Shown here piece by piece: positions 1 to 5,889 of a stretch of 5,889 nucleotides of DNA (its first letter is position 1; every line of letters starts with the position of its first letter). The notes under the pieces were generated by a model. The model ran no database searches. It was not told where the DNA came from and saw only the letters and a program-made list of their open reading frames with translations. Position numbers and translations under genes: made by a program. The stretch covers positions 1 to 5,889 of the forward strand of contig JAATFN010000164.1 in the NCBI GenBank assembly GCA_015655165.1. The letters run 5' to 3'. The stretch is from Betaproteobacteria bacterium (lineage in GTDB: Bacteria; Pseudomonadota; Gammaproteobacteria; Burkholderiales; Burkholderiaceae_D).

Positions 1-299
1 ATTGCGGCAATGGCAGCAGCATCGATTGTATGCGGGCAAATCCGTTGGCACAGGCGTATCAATACTTCATCGATGCTGTATTCGCCATCACCGTTCTGGT
101 TTTCTCTTTCCTGTGCGATGTCGGCTTCGATACTGCAACGTTCATAATACACATCCCAATGATGCCGGAACGCCGGTAGTAACTGATGATGATATGCCAG
201 TGACAGATAATAGGCGCAAGCCAACTTGGAAGAGTCATGGTGACCGTTCCTGCGCAGTAGCGTATCCCAGACATCGATTGTCATCAGTTGATAGTTCAT
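1..299 (-). CDS. HAD-superfamily hydrolase-like protein, N-terminal part (3' end outside window)
   Basis: Translation from ATG 299 is open for 99 codons to the window edge. It begins MNYQLMTIDVWDTLLRRNG. The hydrophobic strand followed by DVWDTLLRR (D9 to R17) matches HAD motif I as it appears in the COG5610-type predicted hydrolases often found in capsule and O-antigen loci; D9 would be the nucleophile, while the second Asp of the phosphatase DxD form is Trp here, as in dehalogenase-like and COG5610-like variants. Further on, RCSIEADIA followed by EYSIDEVLIRL fits the helical cap region of that group. It starts 9 bases after the glycosyltransferase stop with only a weak upstream site (GAGTG), so it probably depends on coupling to upstream translation. 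In related loci such domains may be fused to glycosyltransferases, which the missing 3' end would settle. The biochemical role is not known. Confidence 0.72.
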   Translation of the reverse strand, partial: MNYQLMTIDVWDTLLRRNGHHDSSKLACAYYLSLAYHHQLLPAFRHHWDVYYERCSIEADIAQERENQNGDGEYSIDEVLIRLCQRICPHTIDAAAIAA

Positions 300-308
300 G
301 GCACACAC

Positions 309-1511
309 TCAGGATGAGACAATGTGACGAACGAATTGCAGGCATTGACTCAAGAACTTCCTGACCGGTGTCGGGAGAAATGCCAGGCGCGTACTGTAGG
401 CCAGTGAGATGGCATACAGTACATCTTGTTGTGTGGCAACAGACGGTGCGACGATAGCCGGGCGACGATACGTTGGTGTATGATTGCCACGTTCGGGTTG
501 TTCTCCTGCGAGAATATGGTTTGTCGCAGTAATAAACTGTTGTGATTCGTGGGTTAATGGACGTGACTGCATAAATTGTACAGCTGCACCAGACATAGTC
601 CGGCGTTGTTCTGCATCATTGAGTAGCTGCATCATTGCCAGTGCAAGACTTTCCGGTGTCGGTAAACTCAGCATGATGCTGTCATCATGAAAATCGTAAA
701 AATTATTTTCTCGCCAGAATTCGACAACAGGTAAACCTGCTGCCATCATTTCGAACGGGATGCGCGAGGGATTCGATGCACTCAGACATAAACCGACTTC
801 GCAGCGGTTATATAAGCGATTGCATTCTTGCAACCCCAGTAAACCCAGATGCTGATAGTCGAATGGGATATCTCCGGGTAGTGGCGGTGTCGAGCCGTAC
901 ATGTAAATAGTGACTTCTGGCATCTTCTTTTTGACGATCGACAATGCTTTCAGTCCTATGCTCGGGCAACGTCTTGGTTTATCCGGTTGATGGATAAAAC
1001 AGATGGCCTTTTATTTTTTTATATCTGGTAAAGGTCGATAGATCGTGGTATCTGCACCAAAATCGATGTTGTGTGCAGGTGTATCAAATTGCGTTTCGAG
1101 CACATGTTTTAGCCAACGTCCGATGGTAATGGGTGTCAAATCATATCGATACGAATTTTCGGCGAGTAGATAGATATCGCCCATCGCTGAGAACATGGCT
1201 TCATAGTCCTGTACAAAATACCCTTTTTTGCACGGAAATGGCAGTGCACTGACAATGGCCGCAGAATGCCAGATCGTGGCAAATACCATGTCGACAGGCT
1301 GGATATGATCCCAGCCGAAATAAGCATGTTCGAAGTCATAGCCAAATAACTGCTTGATCGCTGCAGTGGCTTCAGCTTGTTTACCGACCCCGCCGATATA
1401 GATGACGCAACGATGACCGTGTTTATTGAGCGCATCGGCATGTTGCAATATTGTCCTGTGTCCACCGGATCCGGCAATCAGGCCGGGAATCAGCCATGCA
1501 ATACTAGCCAT
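309..1511 (-). pseudogene. WsaF-like GT-B glycosyltransferase interrupted by an in-frame TAA
   Basis: Read through one stop, this is a 400-codon protein resembling WsaF-type rhamnosyltransferases (GT4-like, GT-B fold), which add sugars to a growing surface glycan in the cytoplasm. N-terminal half (1-166): LIPGLIAGSGGHRTI (7-21) with the glycine-rich loop, then YFVQDYE, LLAENSYRYDLTPIT and FGADTTIYRPLPD. Codon 167 (1013-1011) is TAA. In the same frame the family sequence resumes at once: KAICFIHQPDKPRRCPSIGL (168-187), IYMYGS (202-207), and the donor-site block SRIPFEMMAAGLPVVEF (249-265) with E254. It ends in TGA at 309. ATG 1511 is chosen because AAGGAAA lies 4 bases upstream; it overlaps the preceding gene by 8 bases. 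No other lesion is visible, so decay is recent or the TAA is a base-call error. If real, the truncated product lacks the donor-binding domain and should be inactive. Adding or removing one A in the adjacent A7 tract does not restore the frame. Confidence 0.85.
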
Positions 1512-2532
1512 AAAATTTCCTTGTAAGTAAAACATGCACTAGTTTTTTTGCCAGTAATATTGGACTGTGCAGCAATTTTCTATAATGCTCGATGATGTAT
1601 TGTTGTTGTACGATGGTCTGCAAATGTTCTTCAATCGCTTTTTTTTGCGCGGCACAAGTGCGATCGAGATCGATAATTGCCGCATGTAAATCGGTAATCC
1701 ATTGGTCAAGCACATCCTGGTTGTTGAAGGTTATTGTCGGCCAGGTTGACTGGGGTTTGCACAAGACAAACGAGATGAACTGTTCTTGATGCGATATATC
1801 GCAAAAGGCAACAGACAAACCACTCAGGCGCGCGAGAGCAAAAACGGTTTTGGGTGTGAGCAGATACAAATGTTCTGGAAATATGGAGGATGGGAGAGGC
1901 AATGGCGCCTGCAAGATAATGACACCTTGTTCTGTCAATATTTCCGAGATCGCCGTTAACAGTACAATCGGGTCGTTGACATGTTCGATGACGTGCCACA
2001 AAAATGCAGCATCGGTTTTTTTGTCCGAGCGTGAGATGTGTGCGATGAAGTCTTCGGCTGCCATGCATTGCAACATAGTATGGTCGATACCATAGTACTC
2101 TTGTGCACGTTTGACCAGCACTTGTGCAGGTTCGGCACCTGATGGCGTGTAGCCTTCACGACGCAAAGCCTCGATGAGTGCACCGCGCCCAGCACCAATA
2201 TCGATAATGAATGGTGCAGTTTCCGACGATGGTAAAAAACCTTTATCACGATAAAACATGACGACACCGCGCAGATCTTCGGCAAGCTTGTCGAATTCTG
2301 CGTGTGTATCGCTTGACCATTTGTTTTCGTAATAGCTTGTTTGCTGATGTGTGTTGTCCTGATGTTGTACGGCATTATAGTTGGGTGTTAACGCGCCACA
2401 TACTGTGCACAACGAGAGTGTGACAGGCATACCGGCGTCATCTGGCAATGTGCAGAGTTGTCGTATGCCAATGGCATGACAGCAACCACATTGTTGTGGT
2501 TGTGTCTGTGTTGCATGGTCTTTCAGTGCCAT
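1504..2532 (-). CDS. Class I SAM-dependent methyltransferase with N-terminal zinc ribbon and C-terminal helical tail
   Basis: A 342-residue protein. Cysteines C15, C17 and C18 (CGCC) and C42/C45 (CTVCG) form a putative zinc ribbon of the kind that precedes many sugar methyltransferases in O-antigen clusters. The methyltransferase core has motif I IDIGAGRG (110-117), an acidic residue after strand 2 in GAEP (132-135) and the post-I/II segment FLWHVIEHVNDP (177-188), where HxxEH is common in Methyltransf_11/23. After about residue 275 the chain becomes mostly helical (DLDRTCAAQKKAIEEHL, then more helix to KFYG), plausibly a short coiled coil plus basic amphipathic end. ATG 2532 has AAAGGAA 10 bases upstream; GTG 2535, one codon earlier, has better 7-base spacing and is equally possible, while TTG 2565 lacks a site. 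It ends in TAG within the next gene's start (8-base overlap). It may methylate a nucleotide sugar, the chain or the chain end; the target is unknown. Confidence 0.8.
   Translation of the reverse strand: MALKDHATQTQPQQCGCCHAIGIRQLCTLPDDAGMPVTLSLCTVCGALTPNYNAVQHQDNTHQQTSYYENKWSSDTHAEFDKLAEDLRGVVMFYRDKGFLPSSETAPFIIDIGAGRGALIEALRREGYTPSGAEPAQVLVKRAQEYYGIDHTMLQCMAAEDFIAHISRSDKKTDAAFLWHVIEHVNDPIVLLTAISEILTEQGVIILQAPLPLPSSIFPEHLYLLTPKTVFALARLSGLSVAFCDISHQEQFISFVLCKPQSTWPTITFNNQDVLDQWITDLHAAIIDLDRTCAAQKKAIEEHLQTIVQQQYIIEHYRKLLHSPILLAKKLVHVLLTRKFYG
1516..1522 (-). promoter_or_regulatory. Ribosome binding site for the glycosyltransferase gene
   Basis: AAGGAAA on the minus strand followed by TTTT and ATG 1511. 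It lies in the last codons of the upstream methyltransferase gene and shows that translation starts at 1511 rather than at the ATG at 1535. Confidence 0.7.
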
Positions 2533-2542
2533 CACAGATCTG

Positions 2543-2549
2543 TTCCTTT
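2543..2549 (-). promoter_or_regulatory. Ribosome binding site for the zinc-ribbon methyltransferase gene
   Basis: AAAGGAA on the minus strand, 7 bases before GTG 2535 and 10 bases before ATG 2532. It excludes the upstream in-frame TTG at 2565 but leaves the choice between the two adjacent start codons open. Confidence 0.6.
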
Positions 2550-2606
2550 CATCAATACCAGTCAAGAGAACTCAGTCCAGGTAATCGGTTTCAGAGGTAA
2601 CGCCTG

Positions 2607-3443
2607 TCAAGCAGGGCTGATCCAATGTCGTAAGCGTGATCGTAGATAACGCGCATAGTGTTTAAGTACATTTTCCGGTTTCGGTTGCTTTTGAATTAAC
2701 GCGATTCCGCACCCATCACGGTAAATATTCTGGGGAGAGAACTGGTCTGTCACAAAGTTGTTAAGTAGCAATGGACGGATATGGCGTTTCATTGTCCACT
2801 CGTCGATTGCACGTAATACACCGCCTTGTTTGGTCGCATCGAATGTTTGTGCACAACGGGAGACATCATGCATAACGATCAATCCGCCGATTGGCAAAGC
2901 GTCATACCATAAGTCGAGCTCTTTTAACGTATGTGCATATTGATGGGATGAATCAATAATCACCATTTGTATCTCACGTTCAAAATACGCACGTGCCTTA
3001 GCTGGTAGATCTGCATCTGCAGAATTGGCAATACATAAATTGACTTGGTGTTCGATGCCGGCTTTACTGACCCATGCATTGGTAAATTCAGTGACCTGTG
3101 GATCAATGTCGATACTAAAGAGCGCCTTTTGTTTGCCCATGCTTCGCAAGAGAAAGCCGAGCAGTAACGTAGAGTATCCGGCGTAATGTCCGCACTGGAC
3201 AATCGCATTAATACCGTTGCCACCAATTAATCCGGCGACAAATGAAATACCGGGTATGGCCATTTCTCCAGGGTTGTCGAATACTTGTTCAGTCGTTGAA
3301 AACCAGTTATCCATAATGTGCCACTCTTCATTGCTTAATCCCGCAAAAATAGGTGGCGTATAGTGGTTATCCGGAATTTTGTACCACCAGTAACGACTAT
3401 GATCCCGTTGATGAAAATCAGCACTGCGTGTGGAAGGTAACAT
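2607..3443 (-). CDS. Class I SAM-dependent methyltransferase (Methyltransf_24 / CmcI-like)
   Basis: A 278-residue cytoplasmic protein, probably a sugar O-methyltransferase acting on the exported glycan. The Rossmann core starts near residue 78: motif I VQCGHYAGYST (82-92), acidic end of strand 2 SIDIDP (110-115), IDSSHQY (163-169) and GGLIVMHDVS (186-195). The IDxSHxY plus HD pair is typical of Methyltransf_24 and of the cephalosporin hydroxylase/rhamnosyl O-methyltransferase group, where these residues often bind a metal. The roughly 75-residue N-terminal part is rich in Trp and Tyr (YWWYK) and may bind substrate. In motif I the usual Glu or Asp before the glycines is Gln83. ATG 3443 is supported by GAGGA 7 bases upstream. 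It follows wzt after 30 bases and ends in TGA. The substrate and position methylated cannot be read from the sequence; CmcI-like proteins are sometimes labelled hydroxylases, but methyl transfer fits this setting better. Confidence 0.8.
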   Translation of the reverse strand: MLPSTRSADFHQRDHSRYWWYKIPDNHYTPPIFAGLSNEEWHIMDNWFSTTEQVFDNPGEMAIPGISFVAGLIGGNGINAIVQCGHYAGYSTLLLGFLLRSMGKQKALFSIDIDPQVTEFTNAWVSKAGIEHQVNLCIANSADADLPAKARAYFEREIQMVIIDSSHQYAHTLKELDLWYDALPIGGLIVMHDVSRCAQTFDATKQGGVLRAIDEWTMKRHIRPLLLNNFVTDQFSPQNIYRDGCGIALIQKQPKPENVLKHYARYLRSRLRHWISPA

Positions 3444-3473
3444 TACGATATCCTCATGTGGATGGTTATATCA

Positions 3474-4751
3474 TCATGCGTGTAATTCAAACTCGGTCAG
3501 TGGGCAATTGAATCGTCCATGTACGGCTTTGCCGCGCGTGACAGACTGAATCGTGATAATGTTGTTGCTCCAGCATTCGATGTTGTGGAATAGCGGATCG
3601 GTGCCACTGCCAATACCGAAGGTAAAAATGTAATTGTCTTCTTTGACTTCCGGCCATGTCCATTTTAGCGATGCGATCATATTGTTACCTTGCGGAAGTG
3701 CGACGGTCCGTGCAAACGAAGATAAGGTCGTCTCGCCAAAAATCGGGTTACCGAAAACATCGCGGCAGAAGTAACCGATGATGCCTTGTGCGACAGCATG
3801 GTGTACATCCAGTAGTAACTGCACATTGACCGTGTCGCCGGGATAGGCAATGCCAGAGAACGCACGTTCTTCGATAAAAAGACGAAACCCTTTGATAATG
3901 GCATTGGATTTTCCGCCGCGTTTATTGACGGGAATACGGATAAATCCTTTCGGGAAATCTGTATCGTATGTGCCCTCTTCCCCGGTGTTGCCGTCATTAT
4001 GGACAAAACGTGTATACGCTTCGATGCATTCCAATGGTGTTCCGGACATGCGTAATGTGCCGTGATCCAGAAAAATTGCACGATCGCACAGATTAGCGAC
4101 AGCAGCATGGTCATGGCTGACAAAGATACGTGTTGTGTGTTGCATGCGGGTTTTCATGAAATCGATGCATTTGGCCATGAAAAACACATCGCCGACAGCT
4201 AACGCTTCATCAATAATCAATATGTCAGGCTCCACTGCAATTTGCACGGAAAATGCCAGACGCATTAACATGCCGCTGGAATAGGTTTTGACAGGTTGAT
4301 CGATGAATTCACCGATTTCCGAGAAATCGATGATGGTTTGCAGACACGCTTGTGTTTGCTTTGTAGATAAGCCCAGCAAAGAACAGTTCATATAGACGTT
4401 TTCACGTCCGGTAAATTCGAGATTGAAACCGGAGCCGAGCTCTAGCAATGCGGCAACGCGCCCGGTAATTTCTACCGATCCGGTGGTCGGCGTCAATGTA
4501 CCGCTGATAATCTGGAGTAACGTCGATTTACCGGCCCCATTGCGCCCGAGAATACCCAGACTTTCCCCTTGTTTTACTGTAAAGGAGAGATCGTCTAATG
4601 CCCGGAATTCTTTGTAATACGGTTTTTGTTGTAAACCGAACAAACGACGCAGCGGCGCCGTAACATATTGTTTGATACGTGCTCTTGGCGACGCATAAAT
4701 ATGGAAATTCTTGCCGAGGTGGCTAACACGGATGGCGGTATCAGAGGACAT
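3474..4751 (-). CDS. wzt: O-antigen/polysaccharide ABC exporter ATPase with C-terminal Wzt domain
   Basis: A 425-residue protein: an ABC ATPase followed by an extension of roughly 170 residues, the two-domain layout of Wzt proteins whose C-terminal domain binds the non-reducing end of the O-polysaccharide. Seen: Walker A GRNGAGKST (69-77), the family segment ELGSGFNLEFTGREN (104-118), the signature YSSGMLMRLAFS (157-168, SSGM replacing LSGGQ as usual in Wzt/TagH/KpsT), Walker B ILIIDEA (177-183) and the switch His in SHD (212-214). From about residue 260 to the end it is beta-rich, without ATPase motifs, and fits Wzt_C (PF14524). It powers export with the permease. ATG 4751 is chosen because GAGGAGGGG lies 8 bases upstream; an in-frame TTG at 4757 is only 2 bases from that site. 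It overlaps the permease gene by 11 bases and ends in TGA. The long C-terminal domain suggests chain-end recognition rather than the KpsT type without such a domain. Confidence 0.94.
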   Translation of the reverse strand: MSSDTAIRVSHLGKNFHIYASPRARIKQYVTAPLRRLFGLQQKPYYKEFRALDDLSFTVKQGESLGILGRNGAGKSTLLQIISGTLTPTTGSVEITGRVAALLELGSGFNLEFTGRENVYMNCSLLGLSTKQTQACLQTIIDFSEIGEFIDQPVKTYSSGMLMRLAFSVQIAVEPDILIIDEALAVGDVFFMAKCIDFMKTRMQHTTRIFVSHDHAAVANLCDRAIFLDHGTLRMSGTPLECIEAYTRFVHNDGNTGEEGTYDTDFPKGFIRIPVNKRGGKSNAIIKGFRLFIEERAFSGIAYPGDTVNVQLLLDVHHAVAQGIIGYFCRDVFGNPIFGETTLSSFARTVALPQGNNMIASLKWTWPEVKEDNYIFTFGIGSGTDPLFHNIECWSNNIITIQSVTRGKAVHGRFNCPLTEFELHA

Positions 4752-5568
4752 CTGCAAAGCCCCTCCTCATTTTCTGGAACAATGCAAAGCCAAGCCACAC
4801 GATACACAACGAAAACAGGAGAAACAGACCCCACACATGCCAGTCGGGCAATTGTGCCAACAACATTACACTGCGCGCTTGCTCAATGGCAACGGTCAGT
4901 GGATTGCACATCATCAGTGGCTGATAGGTGTGCGGTATGGCTGACAGAGGATAGAAAATAGGCGATAGAAACAATAACACAGACATTAAAAAACCGACGA
5001 GATGAGCAATATCCTTGACATACACACCACATGCAGCGAGTATCCAGCTGCATCCCAGTGTCGATAAAACAAGTGGTACAAGTATCAAGGGCAACAATAA
5101 AATGGTCGCTGACGGTATACCAAAGAGGACGATATAAAATACCAGCCAGACAGTAAAGGCAATCACCCATTGGAACAGTGATGTGGCAAGTATGATTACC
5201 GGTAAAATCTCCAGTGGGAAGATTACTTTCTTCACATAATTGATGTTACCGTGAATGATGACGGGCGCTTTATTGATGCAGTCTGAAAACAAATTAAATA
5301 AGATGAGTCCCGCAAATAAAGTGAGTGCGAATTCCGACTTGGAATCTGCCGTGTTTCCCCAGCGCGATGTGAACACCATACTAAAGACAAACGTATACAC
5401 GGCGAGCATGCACACCGGATGAATGACAGACCAGGCCAGACCCATTGCCGAACCCCGATAACGCGAGACGATTTCTCTTTTTGTCATCTGATAAATTAGC
5501 TGACGGTTTTTCCATAAGCTACGCACTAATGCAGCGGGCGAAGTAGAAAATGCAGCGTGCGGGTTCAT
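4741..5568 (-). CDS. wzm: O-antigen/polysaccharide ABC exporter permease (Wzm family)
   Basis: A 275-residue inner-membrane protein, the usual length for ABC-2 type polysaccharide permeases (Wzm, KpsM, TagG, RfbD). It should dimerise and pair with the ATPase encoded next to export lipid-linked glycan. The cytoplasmic N-terminus carries the family motif [19 protein letters not shown] (about residues 29-47), followed by a Pro and the first membrane segment (about 48-66). A second segment lies near 80-98, the loop [14 protein letters not shown] is at about 110-123, and hydrophobic segments follow near 122-143, 148-172, 178-203 and 240-262. [12 protein letters not shown] and CNPLT are also typical of the family. 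I chose ATG 5568 because GGAAGG lies 6 bases upstream and the ATG overlaps the galE stop as ATGA; an upstream in-frame start at 5616 would overlap galE by 52 bases. It ends in TGA, overlapping the next gene by 11 bases. Confidence 0.93.
   Translation of the reverse strand: MNPHAAFSTSPAALVRSLWKNRQLIYQMTKREIVSRYRGSAMGLAWSVIHPVCMLAVYTFVFSMVFTSRWGNTADSKSEFALTLFAGLILFNLFSDCINKAPVIIHGNINYVKKVIFPLEILPVIILATSLFQWVIAFTVWLVFYIVLFGIPSATILLLPLILVPLVLSTLGCSWILAACGVYVKDIAHLVGFLMSVLLFLSPIFYPLSAIPHTYQPLMMCNPLTVAIEQARSVMLLAQLPDWHVWGLFLLFSLCIVWLGFALFQKMRRGFADVL
4760..4768 (-). promoter_or_regulatory. Strong ribosome binding site for wzt
   Basis: GAGGAGGGG on the minus strand, 8 bases before ATG 4751 and inside the last codons of the permease gene. 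It is the strongest Shine-Dalgarno sequence in the window, fits high or coupled translation of the ATPase, and favours ATG 4751 over TTG 4757. Confidence 0.7.
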
Positions 5569-5889
5569 AAAAAACCTTCCGGATTTTGTTGTTGCCATCG
5601 CCATGAGTCGGCACACATGGTGTTTAGGTCACGTACGGCACGCCACCCCAACAGTGTTTCTGCCAGCTTGGGATCTGAATAGTATGCAGGCAGATCACCC
5701 GCTCTTCGTGGCGAGACAGCATAGGGAATTTTTTTGCCGGATGCTTTCTCGAATGCATGCACGACATCAAGAACGCTATAGCCTATGCCTGTTCCGAGAT
5801 TGACAGCAAAGCAGTTGGGTGTGGTTAATTGCTTTAATGCCAAGACATGTCCGATGGCCAGATCAACAACATGAATATAGTCACGTACA
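5565..5889 (-). CDS. galE: UDP-glucose 4-epimerase, C-terminal part (5' end outside window)
   Basis: About 107 C-terminal residues are visible; the frame is open to the window edge at 5888, so the N-terminal Rossmann half and catalytic Ser/Tyr-Lys lie outside. GalE interconverts UDP-glucose and UDP-galactose (sometimes the N-acetyl forms) in the cytoplasm using NAD. Seen in order: [18 protein letters not shown], then [14 protein letters not shown], then the nucleotide-binding [15 protein letters not shown], then LLGWRA and a [11 protein letters not shown] tail. These blocks closely match the end of enterobacterial GalE, including its DLPAY segment and terminal W-W-Q-P-G pattern. The gene ends in TGA, overlapping the exporter permease start as ATGA (5568-5565), which suggests translational coupling and a role in feeding sugars to this glycan locus. 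Epimerases of related specificity (UDP-GlcNAc or UDP-glucuronate) remain possible because the specificity-determining N-terminal region is absent. Confidence 0.9.
   Translation of the reverse strand, partial: VRDYIHVVDLAIGHVLALKQLTTPNCFAVNLGTGIGYSVLDVVHAFEKASGKKIPYAVSPRRAGDLPAYYSDPKLAETLLGWRAVRDLNTMCADSWRWQQQNPEGFL
5575..5580 (-). promoter_or_regulatory. Ribosome binding site for the permease gene
   Basis: GGAAGG on the minus strand followed by six T bases and ATG at 5568. It lies within the end of galE and decides the permease start against the longer in-frame alternative at 5616. Confidence 0.75.

Noticed and set aside
2..364. Plus-strand open frame of 120 codons.
   Set aside because: It runs antisense to the HAD-like gene and the end of the glycosyltransferase gene, resembles no family I know, is rich in Arg, His and Cys as expected of a shadow frame, and has no ribosome site.
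309..944. Second half of the glycosyltransferase as an independent gene starting at TTG 944 or ATG 923.
   Set aside because: Such starts would drop the first strand of the C-terminal Rossmann domain (KAICFIHQPDKPRRC), the ribosome sites are weak, and the sequence is continuous in frame with the first half.
1011..1013. Reassignment of UAA to an amino acid, suggested because none of the six gene ends visible here uses TAA (five TGA, one TAG).
   Set aside because: Six genes are too few, no bacterial code is known that reassigns UAA alone, and a single nonsense mutation or base-call error explains the one internal TAA.
2533..2606. The 74-base gap, checked for a terminator, small RNA or small ORF.
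   Set aside because: No GC-rich hairpin followed by a T run is visible on the minus strand; only the palindrome CAGATCTG near the start codon and the ribosome site stand out.
2570..2612. Possible promoter on the minus strand: a perfect TTGACA overlaps the stop of the gene ending at 2607.
   Set aside because: At 16-18 base spacing the best -10 candidate matches TATAAT at only about three of six positions, and the 74-base gap lies inside a co-directional operon.
4668..4961. Plus-strand open frames across the permease/ATPase junction.
   Set aside because: They are antisense to two strongly supported transporter genes and show no recognisable motif.
1..5889. CRISPR arrays, tRNA/rRNA genes, insertion sequences or terminal inverted repeats.
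   Set aside because: Reading both strands, I saw no regularly spaced direct repeats, transposase motifs or tRNA-like sequence; nearly every base belongs to the minus-strand operon.

Overview
The window looks like part of a Gram-negative bacterial chromosome, most likely a beta- or gammaproteobacterium. The evidence is a Wzm/Wzt-type polysaccharide ABC exporter and a GalE tail close to the enterobacterial type. I cannot name the species. By eye the GC content is intermediate, roughly mid-40s percent.

All recognisable genes lie on the minus strand, so the operon reads from high to low coordinates: galE 3' end (5888-5565), ABC-2 permease of Wzm type (5568-4741), ABC ATPase of Wzt type with a C-terminal substrate-binding domain (4751-3474), a class I methyltransferase of the Methyltransf_24/CmcI-like type (3443-2607), a zinc-ribbon class I methyltransferase with a helical tail (2532-1504), a WsaF-like GT-B glycosyltransferase split by an in-frame TAA (1511-309), and the 5' part of a HAD-superfamily protein (299-1, running off the window). 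Spacing is tight: overlaps of 4, 11 and 8 bases, gaps of 9, 30 and 74 bases. I see no convincing internal promoter or terminator, so the block is probably one transcript.

Together this is a segment of an ABC-transporter-dependent O-antigen, capsule or S-layer-glycan locus. GalE supplies UDP-galactose-type precursors, the glycosyltransferase extends the chain, the methyltransferases modify sugars or cap the non-reducing end, and Wzt/Wzm bind the finished undecaprenyl-linked glycan and move it across the inner membrane. A long Wzt C-terminal domain next to methyltransferases suggests, without proving, a capped glycan recognised by the exporter.

The main anomaly is the glycosyltransferase. Both halves are in the same frame and the family sequence continues directly across the stop, so a single nonsense codon (or a base-call error) splits an otherwise intact gene. 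I found no clearly new biological system.
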